From UBA6624 sp964343345 [NCBI: uncultured bacterium] (GTDB lineage: Bacteria > UBP7 > UBA6624): a stretch of DNA of 9,978 bases. Within the stretch, counting starts at the first letter, position 1, and each line of letters starts with the position of its first letter. The stretch spans positions 1 through 9,978 of the forward strand of contig CAYFJE010000036.1 of the NCBI GenBank assembly GCA_964343345.1, read 5' to 3'. Shown in pieces: positions 1 to 9,978 of this stretch. The notes under the pieces were generated by a model that was not told where the DNA came from, searched no databases, and saw nothing but the letters and a program-made list of their open reading frames with translations. The translations under genes and the position numbers were made by a program.

Positions 1-711
1 CAAGAGCAGATATTAAAAACAGCTGAAACTGTTTCAATGCTGGGTGCTTCAATCCTTAGAGGAGGAACTTATAAGTATAGGAAAAGTCCTTATACTTTTG
101 CCGGACTTGAAGACAAGGGAGTTGATTATCTTCTGGAAGCTTCAAAAAAAGCTTCATTGCCTGTTGTCACTGAAGTTATGTCGATAGAAAAAATCGATTA
201 TTTAGTTAGGAAAGTTGATATGCTTCAAATTGGAAGCAGAAATATGCATAATACCCCACTGCTCAAAGAAGTTGGAAGAACAAAAAAGCCTGTTATCCTT
301 AAACGAGGTTATATGGCAACAATAGAAGAGACTCTTCTTGCTGCAGAACATATTGCAAAAGAAGGAAATCAAAACATAATACTTTGCGAAAGAGGTATAA
401 GGTGTTTTGACGATTCTTTAAGGTTCACTCTTGACTTGGCAGGAGCTATATTGCTAAAAGAAAGTTCAAAATTCCCAGTAATTATTGACCCTTCTCATGC
501 AACAGGAAGATCAAATCTTGTTAAACCTTTATGTTTAGCTGCTTTGGCGGCTGGTTTAAACGGAATTATGGTTGAAGTTCATCCAGAGCCAAGAAAAGCT
601 CTTTCTGACTCAGAGCAGAGTCTAACTTTCGATGAATTTGCAGATTTGATGGATTCTTTGTCTCTCTTTTCGAAAAATAAAAATAAAATAACTCAAAAGT
701 TCGGGGACTAG
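1..711 (+). CDS. aroF: 3-deoxy-7-phosphoheptulonate (DAHP) synthase, type I beta, 5'-truncated
   Basis: This enzyme condenses phosphoenolpyruvate with erythrose 4-phosphate, the first step of the shikimate pathway to aromatic amino acids, in the cytoplasm. The reading frame is open from base 1, so the first internal ATG (base 37) is not the start; 236 residues are visible. Family motifs in visible numbering: LRGGTYK (19-25), IGSRNM (77-82), LKRG (100-103), CERG (129-132), DPSHATG (163-169), EVHPEP (192-197) and ALSD (200-203). H166, E192 and D203 match known metal ligands; the metal-binding cysteine would lie upstream of the window. Whether an N-terminal regulatory domain exists cannot be seen. 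The last ~14 residues are a Lys/Asn-rich tail beyond the barrel. The TAG stop lies inside the downstream tRNA-Pro gene. The related KDO8P synthases are excluded by the DAHP-type LRGG and KALSD context. The gene symbol is generic for the family. Confidence 0.93.
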   Translation, partial: QEQILKTAETVSMLGASILRGGTYKYRKSPYTFAGLEDKGVDYLLEASKKASLPVVTEVMSIEKIDYLVRKVDMLQIGSRNMHNTPLLKEVGRTKKPVILKRGYMATIEETLLAAEHIAKEGNQNIILCERGIRCFDDSLRFTLDLAGAILLKESSKFPVIIDPSHATGRSNLVKPLCLAALAAGLNGIMVEVHPEPRKALSDSEQSLTFDEFADLMDSLSLFSKNKNKITQKFGD

Positions 712-3700
712 CGCAGCCTGGTAGCGCGACTGTTTTGGGAACAGTAGGTCGTGGGTTCAAATCCCGCGTCCCCGACCACCCCTACTCCCATTCTTCCTCT
801 TCCCATTCTTCAATCCATTCTTCATTGTCAGGATTTAATTTTTTCAATTTGTTCCCTCTCGATAAAGCCATGTAACCATGTTTCAAAATCTGCTTTATGT
901 TTTTTGTAAAAATTTATTGCAGGCTCATTCCAATCTAAAACTTGCCAAGTCATACCCTTTAGGTTCAGTTTCTTGCATATATTAGTTGTTTCTTTGAAAA
1001 GTAGACTCCCTACCCCTTTATTTCTGTAACTTTCGGTTATCACAAAGTCTTCTAAGTGTAAAATTTTTCCTTTCCAGGTTGAGTAACGTATAAAATAAAA
1101 AGACAATCCGATAATTTTTTTCCCATCTTCAGCAACTAAAAATTGATAAGATGGGTTATTGCCAAAGCCGTCATTTTCTAAATCTTGTAATGTGATACTT
1201 ACTTTGTCAAGTGATTTTTCATATTCTGCTAATTCTTTTATAAGCTTTAAAACGGATGGTAAATCCTTTTTTAAGCCTTGTCTGATTGTTATTCTCATAT
1301 TGAGTCATGGTGGGCCATCGTGGACTTGAACCACGGACCTCGCCCTTATCAGGGGCGCGCTCTAGCCAGCTGAGCTAATGGCCCATAAAAACATATTTTA
1401 TTATTTAAAACTATAAAAAGGGGTTTCTTCGGCTTTTATTTCAAAGGTCTCTCCTTTGTCATTTTTAACAAGTGCATTTCCATTTTCACACCCTGAAAGA
1501 AATTTTCCATAGAATTTTTTGCCATTTGAATCTATCCAAAATATTTCTTTGTCTTTGTCTATAAGAAGATCGTTCCATTCTTTGAAGATGGTATTTCTGT
1601 TTGAGATATTTGTTAGTTCCTCTTCTAAAGTTTTTAACCATCTTTTTAATATTACTGCTCTTGGGTTTCCCCAGCCTTTTTCAAGAAGTCCTTCCTTTTC
1701 CATTGTCGTAGATTCAGATAGTGCCACGGGTGTTTTGTCGTTTTTGCCAAAAACATTCAAACCAAGGCTTAGTATCGCATATTTTGAATCTCCTTTTATC
1801 AAAGTATTTACAAGGGTTCCTCCAACTTTTTTATCATCAAGCATGATGTCGTTTGGCCATGATAATTTTGACTTAATCGCTTTTGCAACTGATAAAGACA
1901 GAACTATTGGGAGCATTGAAAAATCTTCATTTTTAATATCACTTAAATCTAAAACAAGGCTTACAAGGATTCCTGAAGCCAGTTTTGAAACCCATCTCCT
2001 TCCAGTCCTTCCTCTTCCAGAGGATTGATATTCTGAAACAACCAAAGAATCCTCAACTTTTTCTTTTGATTTTATCAATCTCATTGAATAGTCATGAGTT
2101 GAATTTATTGTTGTGAAATAATGATAGTTTTTCCTAAATCTCTCAGGGCAATAGTTTAGAAATTCTGGAGGGGTTAACCTCGGCTCTTTTTTAGTGATTT
2201 TTATTCCTTTTTTTTCTTTTGACTCGATTGAAAACCCTAATTTCTCAAAATAATCAAGAGATTTATAAAAAGAGGATTTTGAAACATTCGCTCTTTCGGC
2301 AATGTTTTTTTCTGAGGTTTTTTCTTCTGTTGTTAATTCTGTAAAAATAATGGAATCACTTTCTGTGACTTTATATTTTCTTACAGAGTCAAAGACTTCC
2401 ATCTTTTTTTAAATTAAATTCAAAAGAGCCAAAGCAGCTTCGGAGCCTTTGTTTCCCTTCTTTCCTCCCGCCCTTTCCTTCGCCTGTTCGATATTCTTTG
2501 TTGTCAATATCCCCATGCTTATTGGAGATCCGTATCTGATTTGAAGATTTGCTAAACCATTGAATATTGAATTACAGAGAAAGTCATAATGGTCGGTTTC
2601 CCCTTTTATTATCGCTCCAATTGCTATTATGGCAATGTCTTCTGGGAAGGGTTCATCTTTCAAAATTTTTGAAGCAAGGGAAAGTATTTCCCAGGATCCA
2701 GAAACTGTAACATGGCTAAATTTTTTATTTTTTGACTCAAGGACGCTTTTTGCACCTTGAAAAAGAGAATCGGTGATGTCTTTGTTGAAACTTGACTGAA
2801 TCACGAATATTTTCATTCTTTTATCTTCTCTGTCGAACCTATTTCAAGACCAAAGCCTTCTAAGGCAATTATGTTTCTTTCATTATTCGTGATTATTTTC
2901 ATTTTTCCAACACCGCAAGCTTTTAATATCTGTGCCCCTATCCCATATGATCTAAAATCCATTTCTTTAGATTCTTTTTTTTCTTGTTCTTTAGAACCTA
3001 ACAATACAAGTATTCCCCTCTGTGATTTGTATATTTGTTCCAATGCAGAATTCAATCTTTTTTGAGACCCTTTACCAGAATCTTTTTCCGAGTGAACTCT
3101 AACCAGTGTTTCTTTTTCTTTTGATATTGACCCTTTAACGAATGCAAAATGGTTTTCTGTGCTGTTTTTTGACTGGAAGATAAGGATTCTAGAATTTTTT
3201 TCGTTAGGGATTTTCATTTCAGTTTTTAAGAAAATGTTCGGTCTTTCCTTTAAGAGATAAGAGATCAAATCAGCAATTGTTATCAATGGTAAATCATGCT
3301 TTTTTGAGAATTTTATCAAGGAAGGCATTCTCATCATTGTCCCATCTTCTTCAAGTATTTCACAAATAACACCTGCTTTAGGCAACCCCGCAAGTTCACA
3401 TAAGTCAACTGCAGCTTCAGTATGTCCTGCTCTAGATAAAACCCCTCCTTTTCTGGCTCTTAATGGAAATATATGACCTGGTTGCCTGAAGTCATTCGGT
3501 CCTTTAAGTGGATCTATAAGTTGCATTATAGTTTTCGATCTTTCAAAAGAACTTATTCCAGTTGTAATGCCCTCTATAGCATCAACAGAAATGGTAAAAG
3601 CTGTGCCATGAGGATCCATATTTTTTCTAGTCATTGATGTTAGACCAAGTTGATCAAGTCTTTCCCCTGTCATTGGCACACATATCAACCCTCGTGCCTC

Positions 3701-6700
3701 CTTTATCATGAAATTGATATTTTTTGGTGTTGCATGTATTGAAGCACAAATCAAGTCTCCTTCATTTTCCCTATCTTCACTATCTGCAACAATAACCATT
3801 TTTCCAGACTGCAGGGCTTTTATTGCCAATTCAATATTTTTTTTCATTGCCATTTCCCAAGAGAATATCTAGAAATAACATCAACCTCTATGTTTATGTC
3901 CTTTCCAGCATCTATAGATTCTATATTTGTTCTCTTTAGTGTTTCTTCGATTAGATAAACTTCAATTGAGCCATTGCCTTTTTTTGCTACAGTTAGGCTT
4001 ATTCCGGAAAGAGCAACACTGCCTTTCTCTTTCAAGAAGAGGTCGAGGTTCTTTGGGTACTCTATTGTCCATAAAGAGCTTAAGGCATCAATCTTTTTTA
4101 ATCCTTTTACCTTTCCAATGCCATCTATATGTCCTAAAACTATATGTCCTCCCATTGGATCCCCCATTTTAAGAGCCCTTTCCCAATTAATGATTTCACC
4201 TTTTGAATCCTTGGAAAAAGAAGTTTTTAGAATAGTTTCTTTTGAAAGATTAAAAACAGCAACTTTATTTTTATATTCATTCAAAGTCAAACAAACACCA
4301 TTAATTGAAATCGATTCTCCAATTACAGGATCATCGAAGTCTTTCAAATCTATAGAAAGGATCAGGGAACTTTCTTTTTCTTCAGCTTCTTTGATTAAGC
4401 CTTTAGATTCAATTATTCCTGTGAACATCTGTTAAATAACCCTCTATCCTAGTATTATTTCCAATTTTTTTTATGCTAACGTTGGAAAGTTCTTTTGAAT
4501 CAGACAAAGTTCTCCAGACTTTTGGAGAAAAACCTAAACCTTTATCCCCTATTATCTTTGGTGCTGTATAAACTATTATCCTGTCTGCAAGACCTTCTTT
4601 TATTAGTTCTCCAGCAAGCCTCCCACCTTCACATAAAACTGATTGAACTTTTTCCTCTCTGATCATTCTCAATAAACTTTTTAAATCCTTTGGATTTATG
4701 TAAGAAATGTTTTTTTTATTGTTGTTTGATTTTTTACCCCATACATAGACATGTCCATTTTTAAAAATTTTTGAACCTTCTTGAACCTTGTGGTTCCTGT
4801 CAACTAGGATTTTCTTCCAATCTTTTTTTCTCAAAGTCCTCTCTAGCTTGGGATTGTCTTTTGAAACTGTTCCTGAGCCAACCAAAATGGCATCATGCTG
4901 ATTCCTTAGTTCCCTTCCGCTAATTCTCGATTCTCTAGAAGTTATCCATTGAGAGGTTCCGTCACTAGCGGCAATTTTTCCATCCAAAGATACTGCAACT
5001 TTTATGGTTACAGAAGCTCTACCTTTTTTTAAACCTGTTAAATAGCTGTAGTTCAACAACTTGCATTGACCTTCAAGACACCCAAGTGAAACTTCTAATC
5101 CCGCTTCTTTTAATTTCCTGATTCCTTTTCCGTTTATTTCCTTGTTCGGATCTTTCATGCCAACAACAACTCTTTTTACATTTTTTGCGATAATTTGATC
5201 TACACATGGTGGAGTTTTGCCATAATGCGAACATGGTTCCAAAGTTACATAAAGTGTTGTGTTTTTTTTGGCAACATGATTCAAGGCATTTATTTCTGCA
5301 TGACCTTCACCATATTTTTCATGATAGCCTTTTGATAGGATTTTTTTTCCATCTGAAACGATAGCACCTACAAGGGGATTTGTTTTTGTTTTTCCAAGTC
5401 CTTTTTTTGCAATCTTGATCGCTTCAAGCATGAAGTATTTATCTTTTTTTTGAAAATTCAATTTAGTAAAATGTTATTTTTTTTTATTTCGTTCTTGAAA
5501 TCTTCCATTGCTTTGTTGATCTCTTCATCAGTGTAAGATTTTTGTCCGTCTCCAATAACCAATCTCCATGTTAAGTTCCAGTTTTCTTTCTTTTTATAAA
5601 CATCAAACAAGAAGATTTCCTCAACAATATCTATCTTTAAACTTTTTATTAAACTTGTTATTTTCTTTGTCTCTTCTGAATTTTTTGTTTTTATATTCAA
5701 GTCTCTATAAACAAATTTATGTTTTGGTAAATCATTTATTTTTAACTTTGGCATTGGCCAATAAAGGTTTAGGTTTAACTCACACACCCAAACGATTTCC
5801 TTCCTGCTTCCAATCTCTATTTGAAAAGCCCCTAAGGAACCTGTGAAAACATCACTGACTATAGAGAGTTTTGAGTTTTCTAAGAAAGGGCCAGTATTTG
5901 ACTCTGAATAATTTACGGAAGAATTCCATTTTAGAGCAAGGTCTTCAATTAAGTTTTTAATAAGCCTTACTCCATCCTCTTCCTCTTTTGCAATTAGACC
6001 TAAATTGAGTAATTCTTGAGTGTCATTGAAAACTTTCCCAATTTCAAAAGCCCATCCAGAAGAAAAACCTTTTTTTCTAGAATTCTCATGCCCTCTAAGC
6101 AAAGAAGCAACTATTGAGTTTCTTAAAAAGGATTTCTCTTCTGACCTGGGGTTCAGTATCTTTAAACCCTTGTTCCCTGTGATTGATTTTCCTAGCTTTC
6201 CTAATTCTTCTGAAATCAGGCTTGATCGAATCTCTTGTCTGCCGCCAAAAGAAACAAGAGTGTCAATAAGGGATTTTTCTATATGAAAAAAATCATCTGA
6301 ACTCGATGCGCTCATTTCAATCTTTGGAAGGGTTTCTTTGAGGTTTGAATAGCCGTAAACTCTTATGACCTCTTCAATCAAGTCTTCAGGAATCGATAGG
6401 TCTGTTCTGTAAGAAGGGATAAGCCATTCTCCCTTCCTTAAACCTTTTTTACTTTTTATCTTCCATGTTTCTTTCCATTTTCCATCTTTGTCTTTTGATA
6501 TTTTTAATATTCCTAAGCTCGCAAGGATTTGATGTATTTTTTCATCTTCAATATCCATACCTAGCCTTGAGTTGATTTCTGATGTCTTTATGGTTATCGT
6601 CCTTGCTCTCTCTTTTTTTCCTTCGACCAGTGTTGCAGTTTCTACCTTGTTTGTCCATCCGAGCTTGTTTAGCCACCAAAGGTATCTTTTGGCACCGATC

Positions 6701-9700
6701 AAAAAACCTTTAGGGTCTACGGTTCTTTGAAACCTGTAAGAAGAATCTGTTAAAAGGTTAATCCTTTCTGCACTTTGCCTTGTAGAAGAATTCTTGAAAC
6801 AAGCTGCCTCTAAAAGAAATTCCTTGTCTGAATCTTTAGAAGACCCTTCTTCAGAGCCTATGATTCCCGCAAGGGCAAGACTTTCTCCTTTCTTGTTTTT
6901 TATAAGGAGGTCTTTTGGGGAAAGGTTGTAAGAGTTTCCGTCAAGGGCATTGAACTTGACTTTTTTATTTGCTGTCTCAACAACTATTCCCTTTTCAACT
7001 GACGAGTATGGAAAAAGGTGAAGTGGCTGTCCTGTTTCAAATAAAACATAATTTGTAAGGTCAATCAATGGGCTTATTGAATTTCTCCCCATGAGTTTTA
7101 GCATTTTCTTGATATGCTCATCTTCTTTTGAAGAGATTCTTAAATGTACACCCAGATAAGATTTGCAGTTTTCGCTTTTCAGCTCTATTGGATATTTGTT
7201 TTCTATGGAAATGTCTTCTAAATCTAGATTTTTTATTTTTAAATTTTTTGCTGTTGCAAATTCTCTTGAAAGACCATAGATTGAAAGAATGTCAGTTCTG
7301 TTGCTTGGAACACTTAGGTCCAATACCTTTTCGCCTTCAACCTCTAATATCTCCTCGCATTCAAAACCTATCTCTGTGAATGTTTCAGCAATTTCCTCTA
7401 TTGGATAATTGCACTTTACAAAATCTTTTAACCAACATATGGGAAGACGCATTGTTGTTTTTTATTTTCCGATTATTTTGACTGTCTTGTTGCTTGCTTC
7501 CCTTTGTTCCATTCCAGGTAAATCCATCAATTCTGGTCCTCGGTTCTCTTCAATGGTTTCTGGACGAGCTGCATAGGAAAAAGCCAAAGACAGAAGTATC
7601 AGTATAAAAATATTTATTCTTTTTTTCATCATTTTCACCTTTCCTCTAGAACAACCTCGTCAACTTCCCAGCCATGAGCTTCAATACCATCAAGTTCATC
7701 TTGTGCCCACCATATAAAGCATACATATTTACCTCTAAACTGACTCAGGTCAACAGTGGTAGTTATGTTGTCAAGGAAACCATCATTATTAAAATCAGAA
7801 TCTCCCATACTCCATTTATACATATAAGATCCCCCACCTGGATCATCGTAGCAGCTCCCTATTTGGAAATCACTCCATCTCACAGTTAGCCCCATCTGTG
7901 AATTCTCACCAAGGTTCTCGTATTTTTCATTCCAGGTAAGTGTTGTGATCTTGTTTTCCTTTATGTAAAAGGCATTCGAACCTTCGATGCTTCCTGAAGG
8001 AACTGGCCAAAGCAATCCCGCATCTCCATCTCCATACAGGGTTGTTAATGAATCTGTCCACCATCTCTTACAGTCGGTACCTCCAAGATCTCCAGGGACA
8101 GCAAGATGCCATGCTGTCGCATCATCAAAATCATTATCAGCCCACCACCATGCGGATGTTGAGGAACATTCTCCTTCGCTATCCATCGGGAAAGCTTCAT
8201 AAAAAGGAACATTGATGAAGTCGGGTTGTTCAAAAATTTGGAAATCGTCAACAAGCATACCCGTATCAGTTCCTGAACTGTTTGTGATTTGAGTAAAGGC
8301 CAAGCAAACATTTGAATTTCCTGCATATTGGCTTAAATCGACACGGAAATACTCCCATCCAGAAGTGTCTAAAGTTGGATTTCCAGGATTGTCTGAAGTT
8401 CCCCCTTCATTGAATATCTGTCTAAGCCAAGACCAGCTAGCACCTTGACATTCGTTTCCTGATGGTGTTGCAACAAGCACACCAAGACTTTCCCAATCGT
8501 AATCTGGCCTACTGAGATTAAGGGCAAAAACCAATCCTGGTGAGATTGTTTTTGTCAGGTCTAAAGGAGTTTTTGTTGCAAGAGTTGGCCTATCATCGTT
8601 ATCGTAATTCTGTGTTTCGGGATTCCATCCAGCCATAAGTGAATTTCCAGAATAAGCCAAAGGCCCAGACCAAACATTCCACCATGAATTTTCTGTATCT
8701 GTAGGATCGTCTCCATCTAAAGCCATAGTCAATGAAAGCCAGTTTCCATCTTCACTTAGAACATCTCCTTCAAAATTATCATAAGCATATGTCCTATAGG
8801 TCAATGAAGTTGTTGGACCGTAAATTTCACTATGTGACCCATCATCAGCAACAGCAGCAACTCCAAAACAGAATGTGGAATCGATTTGATAGGCAGGGTC
8901 ACTCTCTTCGAAGAGCAATTGCATGTTCAATGTTTCACCATCCCCTTGAGTCCAATTTGCAGTCTTTATCTGTTTTGTATAAGTGGGTTCGGCAATTGTT
9001 GGACATGAATCAAGAATCCCACCATCTGGCATCAGATAAGTGTAAAGAGCATATGTGCATGTCATTTCTGGAGCATCTATATCACAGTGGTTGTTTTCAT
9101 TATTTGAATCTTCGAAATCAATTGAAACATCCTTTACGTATAACGGGCTCCAAAAATCACCTCTCATATCAGGTCCGGTAAGCATATTTGATATATCGCT
9201 ATCAAAAATTATCCATGTCCAAGTTGCAGGAGTGGGATCCTTTAGCCCAGAAGCGTTTACCGCCCTGGCCTTTGCCTCTTGAGGGCCTGCCGAAGTAGCG
9301 GTTACATCCCATGGATTGCTACAATCTGCCCAATCTGAATTATTAAACGAACACTCAAATGATATTTCTTCTTCAGCTTCTTGCGGAGAGGTGATTGTAA
9401 GGGTTGCTTCTTTAGAAAACGTATTCGGTGGACCAATGATTGCAGTGTCAGGGGGTTCAATTGACAAGTCAATAGTCCAAGCCCATGGACCTGAAGGCAA
9501 TCCAGTATTTCCTGCTTCGTCTGTAGCACGAACCTCAACAACATGATCCCCTTCTGGAAGGTTCTCGAATGTGTGGGTGGTCTCTGTGCCCTTCTGGATC
9601 CACTCTCCCCCGTTTATTCGTATCTCAAATGTGCTGTTTTCTTCACTGCTTCCATAGATGAATGTTGCGGATGTATCGTTTGTCGGACTTGGAGGTCCAT

Positions 9701-9978
9701 CTTCTATGGTTGCAGTCGGACCTGTAAGGTCAACTGTCCAAGGATATGAGGCTGGTGTTTCGTCTATATTGCCTGCAATATCTGTCGCTCGGACCTCAAC
9801 AACATGATCCCCTTCTGGAAGGTTGTCGAATGTATGGGTTGTTTCAGCACCCTTCTGGATCCATGCACCCCCGTTCAATCGGATCTCGTATGTCGCATCT
9901 GGGTCATCAGAGCCAAACACAAAGGTTGCGGATGTATTGTTTGTGGGGTCATCAGGACCAGAAACTATTGATGAAACT

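Overview
The window comes from an A+T-rich bacterial chromosome. Both tRNA genes encode their own CCA ends. The PheT, riboflavin, BirA and DAHP synthase proteins are all of bacterial type. A RibBA whose GTP cyclohydrolase II half has lost its metal-binding cysteines resembles the RibBX variants known from Proteobacteria. That is only a weak lineage hint, and I cannot name a phylum from the sequence. I see no mobile element, CRISPR array, phage gene, rRNA or riboswitch.

Left edge, plus strand (1-778): the 3' part of a shikimate-pathway DAHP synthase. Its stop codon lies inside a tRNA-Pro(UGG) gene. A G-free, pyrimidine-rich stretch follows and meets the convergent minus-strand block.

Minus-strand block, read right to left (9978 to 828): (1) the C-terminal 780 residues of a large secreted or surface protein with Ig-like repeats and two anchor-J-like beta-sandwich domains, cut by the right edge; (2) a 56-residue protein with a signal peptide, unknown to me, whose strong ribosome binding site sits in the last codons of the large gene; (3) pheT, without a pheS beside it and encoding a protein that lacks the usual tRNA-binding OB domain; (4) ribD, ribE, a ribB-type ribBA and ribH; (5) birA; (6) tRNA-Ile(GAU); (7) a spermidine/spermine-acetyltransferase-like GNAT gene starting 9 nt after the tRNA CCA.

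Gaps in the minus-strand block range from overlaps of 4-20 nt to spacers of at most 16 nt. No terminator or obvious internal promoter is visible, so the block may be one or a few long transcripts. ribD, ribE, ribB and ribH supply the steps from the GTP-derived pyrimidine and ribulose 5-phosphate to riboflavin. GTP cyclohydrolase II itself is probably encoded elsewhere, because the domain here looks dead. BirA (biotinylation), PheT (translation) and tRNA-Ile make the cluster a mixed housekeeping operon. No intergenic stretch exceeds 60 bases.

I did not find a clearly new multi-gene system. The most unusual items are the shortened PheT, the small secreted protein, the use of tRNA genes as gene borders, and a possible frameshifted Trp/Glu-rich tail on the acetyltransferase.
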